Source: UBA2031 sp037189985 (GTDB taxonomy: Bacteria; Pseudomonadota; Gammaproteobacteria; Pseudomonadales; Moraxellaceae). Taken from it: 64,000 bases of DNA. Under the pieces are notes generated by a model, which ran no database searches, was not told where the DNA came from, and saw only the letters and a program-made list of their open reading frames with translations. Shown here one piece after another: positions 1 through 8,679 of this stretch; positions within the stretch are counted from its first letter, which is position 1, and the number at the start of each line of letters is the position of its first letter. Position numbers and translations under genes: made by a program. The stretch spans positions 76,789-140,788 of the forward strand of contig JBBCJX010000029.1 of assembly GCA_037189985.1 (NCBI GenBank), read 5' to 3'.

Positions 1-142
1 CGACTGCCTCTGAGTTCAGATCACAAAGAATCAGGTGGGCATGGTTTTCTGCCAGAAGAAAGGCGGTGGCACGGCCGATGCCACTGCCTGCACCGGTAAT
101 CAGGATTTTTTTGCCGGCAAAAAAGCTCTGGCGATTGCTCAT
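1..142 (-). CDS. SDR family oxidoreductase, N-terminal fragment cut by window edge
   Basis: The first 47 codons of a short-chain dehydrogenase/reductase are visible; the rest lies outside the window. The N-terminus carries the Rossmann cofactor motif TGAGSGIG at about residues 16-23, then an ATAFLLAE helix and a strand ending in LCDL, typical of NAD(P)-binding SDRs. The start is the ATG complementary to 140-142, with GAGG eight bases upstream. Substrate cannot be inferred from this fragment. Confidence 0.8.
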   Translation of the reverse strand, partial: MSNRQSFFAGKKILITGAGSGIGRATAFLLAENHAHLILCDLNSEAV

Positions 143-159
143 CAGTTCATCCTCGTGGA

Positions 160-873
160 TCAGGGTTGCAGTTCAATGCTGCCAGATACGTTGACTACCA
201 GGCGGGTTTCGCCGCCAGCAATGTCATGAGCTGGCATGGCTTCAGCGCCGTCAGCCATTTTCATGGCTCGCATCATCGGTGCATAGACAGGGGGGCCTCC
301 TGCTGCGCCCAAGCTCATTTGTACCAGTTTGTATTCTTTGGCTGCCCATGCCTTGCGGATGGTTTCAGCGCGTGTTTTGAAGGCAGCTATGGCCTCGGTC
401 GTCAGGTCGTCCTCAATCTTGCGGCGGGTATCCGCGGCTACGACAAAACTCAGCCCGTTAAGCTGGAGTTTTTCCTGCAGCTTGCCGATCAGCTCGCCTG
501 CTGCCTTGAAGTCCCGGGATTCCAAGCGGATTTCCGCACGTCCACGCCAGCTTTCCAGGCGGCTTGAGGATGTCAGTGAACTGCCATAGACCGGCCAGGT
601 ATTCTGGCTGCCGCTACTGGCTTTGACTGCAGGATAGGCTGATGCGGTTTTAAGGGCATCGTTGACAAGGAGAGTGATCTGGCGAGCCAGTTTGCTGGCA
701 TCCTTGTCGCTAAGTTCGACGCTGAGTGTGGCATTGATCTGGTCGTTCGGGATTTCTCGAGAGACCTCTGTACTGAAGTCGATGCGTTGATAGGTGAGGG
801 GGCTATCGGTAGCCGCAAAAGAAGGCAAAGTTAGTGCGAACAGAAGGGGGATAGCCAAGTAAGAACGTTTCAT
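160..873 (-). CDS. SIMPL domain (DUF541) secreted protein
   Basis: A 237-residue exported protein. Residues 1-21 form a signal peptide (MKRSY, hydrophobic core, then SFAA before TDS). The mature part resembles the SIMPL/DUF541 family of periplasmic or secreted proteins (E. coli YggE is a member), whose biochemical role is poorly defined. An in-frame start 33 bases further upstream exists, but the ATG at 873 is preferred because AGGAG lies six bases before it and the signal peptide then begins properly. It lies 17 bases upstream of the SDR gene on the same strand, and 81 bases downstream of the O-antigen ligase-like gene. Co-transcription is likely but not shown. Confidence 0.8.
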   Translation of the reverse strand: MKRSYLAIPLLFALTLPSFAATDSPLTYQRIDFSTEVSREIPNDQINATLSVELSDKDASKLARQITLLVNDALKTASAYPAVKASSGSQNTWPVYGSSLTSSSRLESWRGRAEIRLESRDFKAAGELIGKLQEKLQLNGLSFVVAADTRRKIEDDLTTEAIAAFKTRAETIRKAWAAKEYKLVQMSLGAAGGPPVYAPMMRAMKMADGAEAMPAHDIAGGETRLVVNVSGSIELQP

Positions 874-954
874 GAAGGGCTCCTGAAGGCATGGATCAAG
901 TTGCAAAGCATGAGGGATGATGCAGAGCGTTCAACAGGTTTTTTGTGCTGAATA

Positions 955-2358
955 TCATTCCTGTTCTTGAGCGGCTTTACGCGAACGCCGCCTGCGGTTA
1001 CTCAGGGCATCCGGTTTCTTGTCTGTCTCTATGTGGCGAGCAACAAAGGCAAATGCACACAGTGTCGTGAGCAATGCTGCATTGGCAGGAATGTGCAGAT
1101 TGAAGTCAGTACTGGAATGTATTGCCAGGCTGATGACACCCATCATGGCAGCAAAGCCCATTCCACGTAGAAGAGGGCTCTGGCGTTTGCGTTGGGCTTG
1201 AAATGCTGTCCATAGGGTAAAAACTGCTATGACAGCAAACAGAGATGCGCCAACAGCACCATACTCACCCAGGAGTTGCAGATAGTCGTTGTGGGCAAAG
1301 TCATAGAAGCCACGGACATTCTGGTCCCGATAGCCTGGAAACACGCTGGTAAAGCTGCCAGCCCCGCTGCCGCTGAACCAGTGATCCTGAAACCACTGCC
1401 AAGCTGTGATATTGACATCGAGTCGTCCTTCACTCTCTGTGTTGGTTTTTTCCAAGCGTGAAGCAAGTTTTTCCAGTCCGAACCATGAGCTTACGATAAA
1501 GACATCAATGATGATCATGCTGCCAAACAAAAGAACCATGGAGCGGGAGTACTTGCGGTAAAGCAAATAACCAATGGCTGCACTGATGCCCATGCTTGCG
1601 AAGAAGGCAGCATTGCCCATTCGTGAGTGAGTCATGACCAGTGCGATCACCATTGCTACCAGAAAGAGGCGCAGGCGAGCCTTGTCACCCAATATGGCGC
1701 GCAATAGCTCCCTGAGGTGCGCGCGCCATGAGCCTGTTTCGCCTGATCGTGTAATCCCCGCGATCATCAGGCCTATGCCTACAGGCAGGCAAAGTTCCAG
1801 ATAGCCAGCCATATGATTGCGATTGATGAATGTGCCGGTGGCATCGCCATGCCGCGCATACACAGAGTTGATATACAGGACGTCGAAGTCCTTGCCTCCC
1901 AAGGCGACCAGCAGGCCATAGCAAGCCTGGAACAGGCCACTGCCGACGATGACCAGAGCCAGGGCTCGCAACCTTTCAGGACGATCCAACAACTGTAGGC
2001 AGGAAACGAAGAGCAGGCTGTAGCAGAGGCTTTTCTGGAGCTTGATGAATGTGGCTCCGGGGTCAAGGCTTGAGGGTTGCCAGTCCGGTGGCAGTGGCAG
2101 TAGTTGCAGGGCACTCCAGAACGGGATTGCCATAAACAGCAGGGTTGCAGGCCATGCCTTTCGTAATGCCGGGCTGGTTTGGAGTCTTTGTGTGGCCAAG
2201 AGCCAGAAAAGTCCCGTCCCAAGCAAGGCAATCAGCAACTGCAGCAGGGCCGCAGACCAAGGACGGTTACTGCCAAGTGGCAATGGAGCCCAAACGGTAA
2301 GCAGGCATAACAGGAGAAACAACCACCTGTCAGGTGATTGGCGAACAGATGGACTCAT
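955..2358 (-). CDS. O-antigen ligase family membrane protein (Wzy_C)
   Basis: A 467-residue polytopic inner-membrane protein with many hydrophobic segments. The central region, with HGDATGTFINRNHMAGYLEL (about residues 170-190) followed by a periplasmic-type loop GAGSFTSVFPGYRDQN and FAHNDYLQLLGEYGAVG, matches the Wzy_C superfamily. That family includes O-antigen ligase WaaL, O-antigen polymerase Wzy and protein O-oligosaccharyltransferases. Which acceptor it uses cannot be decided here, because no LPS or pilin glycosylation neighbours are visible. The ATG at 2358 was chosen over a TTG at 2370; neither has a good ribosome site. The C-terminus is strongly basic (RRRRSRKAAQEQE). Confidence 0.75.
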   Translation of the reverse strand: MSPSVRQSPDRWLFLLLCLLTVWAPLPLGSNRPWSAALLQLLIALLGTGLFWLLATQRLQTSPALRKAWPATLLFMAIPFWSALQLLPLPPDWQPSSLDPGATFIKLQKSLCYSLLFVSCLQLLDRPERLRALALVIVGSGLFQACYGLLVALGGKDFDVLYINSVYARHGDATGTFINRNHMAGYLELCLPVGIGLMIAGITRSGETGSWRAHLRELLRAILGDKARLRLFLVAMVIALVMTHSRMGNAAFFASMGISAAIGYLLYRKYSRSMVLLFGSMIIIDVFIVSSWFGLEKLASRLEKTNTESEGRLDVNITAWQWFQDHWFSGSGAGSFTSVFPGYRDQNVRGFYDFAHNDYLQLLGEYGAVGASLFAVIAVFTLWTAFQAQRKRQSPLLRGMGFAAMMGVISLAIHSSTDFNLHIPANAALLTTLCAFAFVARHIETDKKPDALSNRRRRSRKAAQEQE

Positions 2359-2394
2359 CTGGAGCAACAACCAATCGAGCAGTATCAGAAATGC

Positions 2395-2424
2395 AAAGGG
2401 CCAGATTCAATCCGGCCCTTTGCT
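2395..2424 (-). terminator. probable rho-independent terminator of the helical-repeat protein gene
   Basis: A 13-base inverted repeat (AAAGGGCCAGATT paired with AATCCGGCCCTTT, one G-U on the minus-strand RNA) lies just after the stop at 2439. The U tract is short (the UUU of the stem, then GCAUUU), so the terminator is probable rather than certain. Confidence 0.55.
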
Positions 2425-2438
2425 TTGCATGGCAGAAA

Positions 2439-3290
2439 TCAGTTGGGGCTTACAGGTGCGCCACTACCGCCACCACCACCACCCGCAGAGGGAGCACCTA
2501 GAGGAGGCAATGAGAAACCACTATTGCGGGCGGTGCTGGCACTGTATTTGCCAGTAGTGCTCAGGCCGGCAACCTCAACACCTGCAGCTGCGCTTGCGGC
2601 GGCGATTGTCTGGGCGGGGACACCTTTTTCGCTGGCTACAGCCGCGATGGCTTCAGCCTGGCGTGGCGCCACCTTGAAGGCAGCAGTGAGAACATCACTT
2701 GGAGACGCCTTGGCGTCGAGAGCGATCCTCACATATTCGACTGCCTTGTCCGGCTGATCAGCAATGACGGCTTCCATTATGGATTTGGTCTGCTGAGGTG
2801 CCGAGCGCAGCGCTTGGGTCAGGATGGTGTCAGCCTGGCGCGGCGAAGTACGCATGGCTTGGGGCACGAACTTGGCGCCATCAACACCCTCGGCCAGTGC
2901 ACGCTGGACGATGGGTACGGTGTAGTAGCTGGGGGACTTCACAATGGCTGTCGGGACGATGATGCCAGCCTTTTCAGGAGCACCTTGGAGGGCCGCCGCA
3001 ACAACCTGGGAGGGGTTCAGATTGTACTGACGACCCAAGGAGGCAGAAACAATGTTGGCGGCTTGGTCAGGATTCAGCTGAATGGCCGAAGTAATGGCAG
3101 CATAAGCTTGGTCAGGAGCCTGCTCAATGACCTGCTTCAGTGCTGCTTCGACTGAAATGTTGCTGGCAAGGGCATTGGTGAAGACGGTCTGCATTGGCTG
3201 ACCGGACTTGAGGTCGGATTCGATGCTGGCATGGGCCAGACCCAGCGGCAACACAAGGCCAACGGCCATTCCTATCAGTGTGCGACGCAT
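2439..3290 (-). CDS. Unrecognised secreted protein with short helical repeats and Gly-rich tail
   Basis: I do not recognise this 283-residue protein. Residues 1-21 are a signal peptide ending AHA before SIESD. From about residue 35 to 235 the sequence is a chain of roughly 14-17-residue units with pattern AL-x-x-AP-x-QA-x-x-I (EQAPDQAYAAI, QLNPDQAANIV, QGAPEKAGIIV, RTSPRQADTIL, RSAPQQTKSIM, KVAPRQAEAIA). This suggests an alpha-solenoid of short helices. The last 25 residues are Pro/Gly-rich with a run of six glycines, probably disordered. The start has an ideal AAGGAG seven bases upstream and a strong promoter about 50 bases upstream, so the gene is probably well expressed on its own. There is no lipobox or sorting signal beyond the signal peptide; periplasmic or secreted location is inferred. 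Confidence 0.75.
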   Translation of the reverse strand: MRRTLIGMAVGLVLPLGLAHASIESDLKSGQPMQTVFTNALASNISVEAALKQVIEQAPDQAYAAITSAIQLNPDQAANIVSASLGRQYNLNPSQVVAAALQGAPEKAGIIVPTAIVKSPSYYTVPIVQRALAEGVDGAKFVPQAMRTSPRQADTILTQALRSAPQQTKSIMEAVIADQPDKAVEYVRIALDAKASPSDVLTAAFKVAPRQAEAIAAVASEKGVPAQTIAAASAAAGVEVAGLSTTGKYSASTARNSGFSLPPLGAPSAGGGGGGSGAPVSPN

Positions 3291-3337
3291 GATAACTCCT
3301 TATACGTTGGGAGGCTGGCTTGAGCCAAGACCAGCCA

Positions 3338-3365
3338 ATTATAGGCTTTACGACTGCAAATTCAA
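3338..3365 (-). promoter_or_regulatory. Sigma70-type promoter of the helical-repeat protein gene
   Basis: On the minus strand TTGAAT and a perfect TATAAT are separated by 16 bases. The -10 box ends about 48 bases before the ATG at 3290. Confidence 0.65.
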
Positions 3366-3490
3366 CGCTGTTGGCGGCCTTTCAGCCAAGTATTCAGCCA
3401 TATGTCCCGCAAGTGTCATGCCAGTTTTGCCGGAAACGATGTCATTTCGATGACGTGAAGGTGTTTGGGAGCCCTGTAGATGACTGGCCC

Positions 3491-3838
3491 TCATGGTTTC
3501 AGGGCCTGCTGCCACGTTTCCGGCTCAAATCCGCAAAGAAGGACCTTGCCTCCCTCCAATATGGGGCGCTTGATGAGGGAGGGCTGCTCCTGCATTAGGC
3601 GCAATGCGCTTTCGCGGTCAATTCCGGCCTGGATGGCTGGCTCAAGCTTGCGCCATGTAGTTCCGCGCCGGTTGATTAGGGTTTCCCAGCCCAGAGCTTT
3701 CTCCCAGCGGATCAGGGCGGCGTTGGAGATGCCCTCTTTTTTGTAGTCATGGAATACATGGTCGACACCTGCCTTTTCCAGCCAGGAAAAGGCTTTTTTC
3801 ATGGTGTCGCAATTTTTGATGCCATATATGGTCAGCAT
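3491..3838 (-). CDS. yffB: ArsC/Spx-family protein, YffB-like
   Basis: A 115-residue thioredoxin-fold protein of the ArsC/Spx/YffB family. It has the N-terminal strand MLTIYGIKNCDTMKKA with the single conserved Cys at residue 10. The middle contains RRGTTWRKL, and LIKRPILEGG near residue 90 matches the family hallmark. YffB proteins bind glutathione and lack a demonstrated arsenate reductase role; arsenate reduction should not be assumed. The gene follows dapD by 22 bases on the same strand, a linkage of arsC-like genes with dap genes seen in other gammaproteobacteria. It is probably the last gene of the map-glnD-dapC-dapD transcript. Confidence 0.85.
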   Translation of the reverse strand: MLTIYGIKNCDTMKKAFSWLEKAGVDHVFHDYKKEGISNAALIRWEKALGWETLINRRGTTWRKLEPAIQAGIDRESALRLMQEQPSLIKRPILEGGKVLLCGFEPETWQQALKP

Positions 3839-3860
3839 TGGTGCATATCCTGGCTACAGG

Positions 3861-4682
3861 TCAGTCGGCTCGCAACAACTCGTTGATGCCCACCTTGCTG
3901 CGAGTCTTGGCATCCACTTTCTTCACTATAACTGCGCAATACAGGCTGTATTTACCATCTGCAGAAGGCAGGCTTCCCGATACAACCACTGCTCCGGCCG
4001 GTACGCGGCCATAGCTGATTTCGCCTGTTTCCCTGTCGTAGATGCGGGTGCTTTGGCCAATGTAGACACCCATTGAAATCACTGCGCCCTCTTCTACGAT
4101 CACGCCCTCCACGATCTCGGAGCGTGCACCGATGAAACAGCCGTCTTCAATGATGGTGGGATTGGCCTGCAATGGCTCAAGTACGCCGCCAATCCCCACG
4201 CCACCCGACAAATGAACATTCTTGCCTATCTGTGCGCAGGAGCCCACGGTGGCCCAGGTGTCCACCATGGTGCCTTCATCCACATAGGCACCGATATTCA
4301 CGTAGGACGGCATCAGAACGACATTGCGGGCTACATAGGAGCCTTTGCGAGCCACGGCAGGTGGTACTACGCGCACACCGGCAGAAGCAAATTGAGCGGG
4401 TGTCCAGTCTGCAAACTTGGTCTGTACCTTGTCAAAGAACTGCATTCCGCCGCCGCCCTCTATCGGGGCGTTGTCATTCAGGCGGAAGGACAACAGTACT
4501 GCCTTCTTCAGCCATTGATTGACCTGCCACTGGCCGTCCTTTTTCTCTGCAACCCGGGCTTTTCCGGCATCCAGCAAGGCCAAGGCTTCATTGACAGCCT
4601 GGCGTACATCGGCCGGGGCATTGGCTGGGGAGAAATCGGCACGATGCTCAAATGCATCTTCAATCAGTTTCTGCAGGCTCAT
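3861..4682 (-). CDS. dapD: 2,3,4,5-tetrahydropyridine-2,6-dicarboxylate N-succinyltransferase
   Basis: A 273-residue enzyme (E. coli DapD has 274) that succinylates tetrahydrodipicolinate in the succinylase route to meso-diaminopimelate and lysine. It has an N-terminal helical domain, then a left-handed beta-helix of hexapeptide repeats in the second half (MPSYVNIGAYVDEGTMVDTW, then NVHLSGGVGIGGVLEPL). The open frame extends 15 codons further, but the start at 4682 (MSLQKLIEDAF) matches the family N-terminus and has GGAG eight bases upstream. It follows dapC, the next enzyme of the pathway, by 70 bases. Confidence 0.96.
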   Translation of the reverse strand: MSLQKLIEDAFEHRADFSPANAPADVRQAVNEALALLDAGKARVAEKKDGQWQVNQWLKKAVLLSFRLNDNAPIEGGGGMQFFDKVQTKFADWTPAQFASAGVRVVPPAVARKGSYVARNVVLMPSYVNIGAYVDEGTMVDTWATVGSCAQIGKNVHLSGGVGIGGVLEPLQANPTIIEDGCFIGARSEIVEGVIVEEGAVISMGVYIGQSTRIYDRETGEISYGRVPAGAVVVSGSLPSADGKYSLYCAVIVKKVDAKTRSKVGINELLRAD

Positions 4683-4752
4683 CAGGTTTTCTCCTATTGC
4701 TAATGGGGTGTGCGAGGAGTTAGCCAATGCGTCACCCCCCGGAAAATTGATG

Positions 4753-5943
4753 TCAAAGGCTTTCCAGAAAGCCGCGAATGCGTCTGGCGGCTTCCGTGCA
4801 TTCGTCCAGTGAGGCTACAAGCGCCATGCGGACATGGTTGGCGCCCGGATTGACTCCATTCATGTCACGCCCCAGGAAGCTGCCAGGCAAAACAATGACA
4901 TGGGCTTTTTCATAAAGCTGGCGAGAGAATTCGTCATCCACAATGGGCGTTTCCGCCCAGAAATAAAAACCGGCATCAGGCATGAGGAGGTCAAGCTTTC
5001 CGTCCAGTATTTCCCTGAATGCCATGAATTTTTCGCGGTAAAGCTGGCGATTCTCTTGAACATGCCTCTCGTCATTCCAGGCAGCAATGGAGGCAAGCTG
5101 GTGCTGCACCGGCATGGCGGATCCATGATAGGTGCGGTAGAGCAGATAGGGGGCAATGAGCGCAGCGTCTCCGGCAACAAAGCCGGAGCGCAATCCTGGC
5201 AGATTGGAGCGCTTGGACAACGAATGGAAGACAGCACAGCGTGCGTAATCATGACGCCCCATCTCTGCACAAGCTTGCAACAAGCCTGGGGGTGGTGTGG
5301 ACTCGTCAAAATAGATTTCCGAATAGCATTCGTCCGAGGCAATCACGAAGTCAAAGCGATCGGCTAGCTGGATGAGCTTTTGAAGCGCGGCGAAATGACT
5401 GACGGCGCCAGTCGGGTTGCCGGGGGAGCATAAAAAAAGCAGTTGTGTCCGCTGCCAGATCTCATCTGGTACAGCGTCGTAGTCAGGAATAAAGCCATTG
5501 GCGGCCGTACATGGCAGGTAATAGGGCTCGGCACCTGCAAGAAAAGCTGCCCCTTCATAAATCTGGTAGAACGGGTTCGGCATGATGACAAGAGGTTTGT
5601 CAGCTCGGTTTATGAGGGCTTGCGTGAAAGAAAAGAGAGCCTCACGGGTGCCATTGACGGGTACGACCTGTGTTTCGGCATCCACACCTTGTAGGGAGAA
5701 GCGGCGCTGCAGCCAGTCGGCGATTGACTGGCGCAGAGCAGGAATTCCCTTGGTGCTGGGATAGATGGCCAGTTTGTCGAGATTGTCGACAAGGGCCTGC
5801 TTCACGAAATCAGGCGACGCATGTCGTGGCTCACCAATCGACAGGGAGATGGCTTTGAGGTGTGCAGGTGGCTCGCTGTCCCTGAAGAGGTTGCCGAGTT
5901 TCTCGAAGGGGTAAGCGTGTAGCCGGTTCAGTTCGGGATTCAT
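4753..5943 (-). CDS. dapC: N-succinyldiaminopimelate aminotransferase
   Basis: A 396-residue class I/II PLP-dependent aminotransferase. The PLP lysine is in HSLSKRSNLPGLRSGF, with upstream SPGNPTGAV and SDECYSEIYFDE motifs of fold type I enzymes. The N-terminus MNPELNRLHAYPFEKL is characteristic of DapC. DapC makes N-succinyl-LL-2,6-diaminopimelate from the product of DapD, and the two genes are adjacent here. The start at 5943 was chosen over one 39 bases upstream because family alignments begin at MNPEL; its ribosome site is weak. Acetylornithine aminotransferase is unlikely given the DapC-type N-terminus and context. Confidence 0.92.
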   Translation of the reverse strand: MNPELNRLHAYPFEKLGNLFRDSEPPAHLKAISLSIGEPRHASPDFVKQALVDNLDKLAIYPSTKGIPALRQSIADWLQRRFSLQGVDAETQVVPVNGTREALFSFTQALINRADKPLVIMPNPFYQIYEGAAFLAGAEPYYLPCTAANGFIPDYDAVPDEIWQRTQLLFLCSPGNPTGAVSHFAALQKLIQLADRFDFVIASDECYSEIYFDESTPPPGLLQACAEMGRHDYARCAVFHSLSKRSNLPGLRSGFVAGDAALIAPYLLYRTYHGSAMPVQHQLASIAAWNDERHVQENRQLYREKFMAFREILDGKLDLLMPDAGFYFWAETPIVDDEFSRQLYEKAHVIVLPGSFLGRDMNGVNPGANHVRMALVASLDECTEAARRIRGFLESL

Positions 5944-5987
5944 GGTTTTTCTGTGGTCTCTGGCCTTGGTGTCAGGGGCCATGATGT

Positions 5988-8663
5988 TCAGGCAGCCAGA
6001 TCAAGCTGCTCACGCAGCATGCCAGCCAGGGTTTCGCAGACATTCGGGTCGGAAATCGGCTGTTGCTGCTTGTCGGTGATGAAAAAAATGTCCTCGGCGC
6101 GTTCGCCCAGCGTGGCGATGCGAGCGTTCTGCAATTCTACGCCACTTTCCATGAACATGCGGCCGATGCGGGCCAGCAAGCCGGGCCGGTCAAGGGTAAT
6201 GATTTCCACGATGGTGTGCTGGTTGGCAATGTCGTTGCTGATGGTGACCTGAGTCTTGACGTCAAAATGCTTGAGTTGACGCGGCATGCGGCGCTGAACG
6301 ATCTCCGGGAAGTTATCGGGGTTGGACAGCGCGTGTGTCAGTGCCTGACGGATATGCTCAAGTCGGGCACTGTCGTGGATGGCAGCACCGTTTTCATCCA
6401 GCACGAAATAGGTATCGAGCGAGAACCGGCTTTTTGCCGTGATGATGCGTGCATCCAGAACAGACAGGTTGAGCTGGTCAAGCACGGCCACGGATGCTGC
6501 AAAAAGATTGGGCATGTCGTGGGTATAGATGAATATCTGGGTGGCTCCTTCGAACTGTTGGCCATGGCTCTGTTTGATCAGCACCAAGGGGCCCTCGGTG
6601 TTCTGGTGCTGCAGTATGGCTTTGGTATGCCAGGCTACATCCTCAGGGCTTTCCCGCAGGAAGTAGTCGTCTCCCAGGCGATCCCAGATGTGGTCTGCCT
6701 CGAGGCCAGTCACTTGGTCTTTGTCGAGGATCTCAAGGGCAGATGACCGGGCTTCGGCAACGCGTTGCTGCTTGTCGACGGGATTGCCGAGCCCGCGCCG
6801 CAGTGCACGCTTGGTCTGGGTATACAGTTGCCGCAACAAGGAGGCACGCCACGTGTTCCACAGGTTGGGATTGGTGGCGCAGATGTCGGCGACCGTGAGC
6901 GCATACAAGTAATCCAGATGCGTGGTGTCTCCGACTTTCTGGGCAAAATCATTGATGACGTCGGGGTCGGAAACGTCTTTTTTCTGGGCAGTGACAGACA
7001 TCACGAGGTGGTTTTGTGTCAGCCATGCGACCAGGCTGGCATCCCATTTTCCCAGCCCGTGATGAAGGCAGAATTCGCGGGCATCCGTTGCACCAAGTTC
7101 GGAGTGGTCGCCACCTCGGCCCTTGGCGATGTCATGGAAAAGTCCTGCCAGATACAGCAGTTCTATCTTGGGGAGGTGTTGCGCAACCTGGGCAACAACC
7201 GGGAATTTTTCTTCCACTTCTGCGTATCGGAAGCGGCGCATGTTTTTCAGGACAAGGAGGGTATGGGCATCCACGGTATAGATGTGGAAGAGATCGTACT
7301 GCATCTGGCCAATGATGTTGCCGAAGGCGGGAATGTACCGGCCCAGGATGCCGTAGCGCTTCATGCGTCGCAAAGAGGAAAAAAGCGCATGCTGGCAGCG
7401 CAGCAGCTCCATGAAGAAAGAGGTGTTTCGGATGTCGTTGCGGAAGCGGTCGTCAATGAGGTCTCTGCTTTCCATCATCAGCCGGATGGTACTGGCCCGC
7501 ACGCCGACTATGCCTGCATCGTTGCCCAGCAACACGAAGGCCTCCATCAAGGCGGATGGCGTGCGTTTGAAGACGTCGTTGCCGGTGACTTCAAGATATT
7601 CGTCGTGCAGTTGGAAGCGGGAGTTGATGGCAGTGATGACGGCTGTTTCATCTACGCGCAGAATGGCCTCGTCAAAATACTGCAAGAGCATCTCGTTCAG
7701 CATGGAGATGTTCATGGCGGCGCGATAGTAGGACTTCATCAGCTGTTCGACAGCGCGGTTGGCTTTGCTGTCGGTGTAACCGAAGAGCAGGGCGACCTGG
7801 CGCTGGTAGTCAAACAGCAGCCTGTTCTCACTGCGTCCGGCAATCATGTGCAAGGCAAAGCGGATACGCCAGAGCAAAGCCAAGCCTTCGTTCAATTGCC
7901 GGTATTCGGCTTCTGTAATGAAGCCATGGCCTACGAGGTCTTCCAGCGTGGCTGCCCCGAAGTGGCGCTTGGCGACCCAGGCTACGGTCTGTATGTCGCG
8001 CAGGCCGCCGGGTGCGTTCTTGATGTCGGGCTCGAGGTTGTACTCGGTGTTGTTGTGTTTGGCATGACGTCCTATCTGCTCGTCCCACTTGGCCTTGAAG
8101 AAAGCTTTGCCAGGCCAGAGATGCTCAGGCCCTGTGGCCGCCTGCATGGTGATGCGCAGGTCTTCATTGCCGATGATGGTGCGTGACTCCATCAGGTTGG
8201 TGGCGATGGTGATGTCGTCCCGGGCGGCTTCAATGCATTCGGTTTGGGAGCGCACACTGGCACCAATTTCGAGGCCCAGATCCCAGAGCAGGGTAATGAA
8301 ATCGGAGATCAGGGCGCTTTCGGCATTTCCCAGTGTTTCCTGGCTGTGCAGGATCATGACGTCGATGTCGGAGCCGGGATGAAGCTCTCCGCGGCCATAT
8401 CCGCCTACGGCCAGAAGGGAGATGTCGTCATGAAGGCTGAGACCCAGGTTGCGCCAGGCATGGGCCAGCAGCTGGTCCGTCACCCAGGCACGTGCACATA
8501 CCAGTTCACGGATGTCAGCACCTGCCTTGAAGCGCTCGAACAGGACCTCGCGGGCATGCTTGATGGCCTCGCGATAGGCGGGTAGCGGGGTTTTGCTGCC
8601 GTCTGTCAGCTTGCCAGCATCAAAGAGCTCGGTATCAAAAGCCAGATCGGGGACAACGCTCAT
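5988..8663 (-). CDS. glnD: [Protein-PII] uridylyltransferase / uridylyl-removing enzyme
   Basis: An 891-residue bifunctional sensor of glutamine. It adds UMP to PII signal proteins when nitrogen is limiting and removes it when glutamine is plentiful. The N-terminal nucleotidyltransferase domain shows GGYGRGELHPGSDIDVMIL with the metal-binding D-x-D. The central HD hydrolase domain shows LFHDIAKGRGGDHSELG. Two C-terminal ACT domains include VEIITLDRPGLLARIGRMF. The frame is open for 60 further codons upstream, but that part is low-complexity and overlaps map, so the ATG at 8663 (MSVVPDLAF) is preferred. It lies 16 bases after map, an order conserved in enterics and pseudomonads. Confidence 0.96.
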   Translation of the reverse strand: MSVVPDLAFDTELFDAGKLTDGSKTPLPAYREAIKHAREVLFERFKAGADIRELVCARAWVTDQLLAHAWRNLGLSLHDDISLLAVGGYGRGELHPGSDIDVMILHSQETLGNAESALISDFITLLWDLGLEIGASVRSQTECIEAARDDITIATNLMESRTIIGNEDLRITMQAATGPEHLWPGKAFFKAKWDEQIGRHAKHNNTEYNLEPDIKNAPGGLRDIQTVAWVAKRHFGAATLEDLVGHGFITEAEYRQLNEGLALLWRIRFALHMIAGRSENRLLFDYQRQVALLFGYTDSKANRAVEQLMKSYYRAAMNISMLNEMLLQYFDEAILRVDETAVITAINSRFQLHDEYLEVTGNDVFKRTPSALMEAFVLLGNDAGIVGVRASTIRLMMESRDLIDDRFRNDIRNTSFFMELLRCQHALFSSLRRMKRYGILGRYIPAFGNIIGQMQYDLFHIYTVDAHTLLVLKNMRRFRYAEVEEKFPVVAQVAQHLPKIELLYLAGLFHDIAKGRGGDHSELGATDAREFCLHHGLGKWDASLVAWLTQNHLVMSVTAQKKDVSDPDVINDFAQKVGDTTHLDYLYALTVADICATNPNLWNTWRASLLRQLYTQTKRALRRGLGNPVDKQQRVAEARSSALEILDKDQVTGLEADHIWDRLGDDYFLRESPEDVAWHTKAILQHQNTEGPLVLIKQSHGQQFEGATQIFIYTHDMPNLFAASVAVLDQLNLSVLDARIITAKSRFSLDTYFVLDENGAAIHDSARLEHIRQALTHALSNPDNFPEIVQRRMPRQLKHFDVKTQVTISNDIANQHTIVEIITLDRPGLLARIGRMFMESGVELQNARIATLGERAEDIFFITDKQQQPISDPNVCETLAGMLREQLDLAA

Positions 8664-8679
8664 GGGACTACTACCTGTG

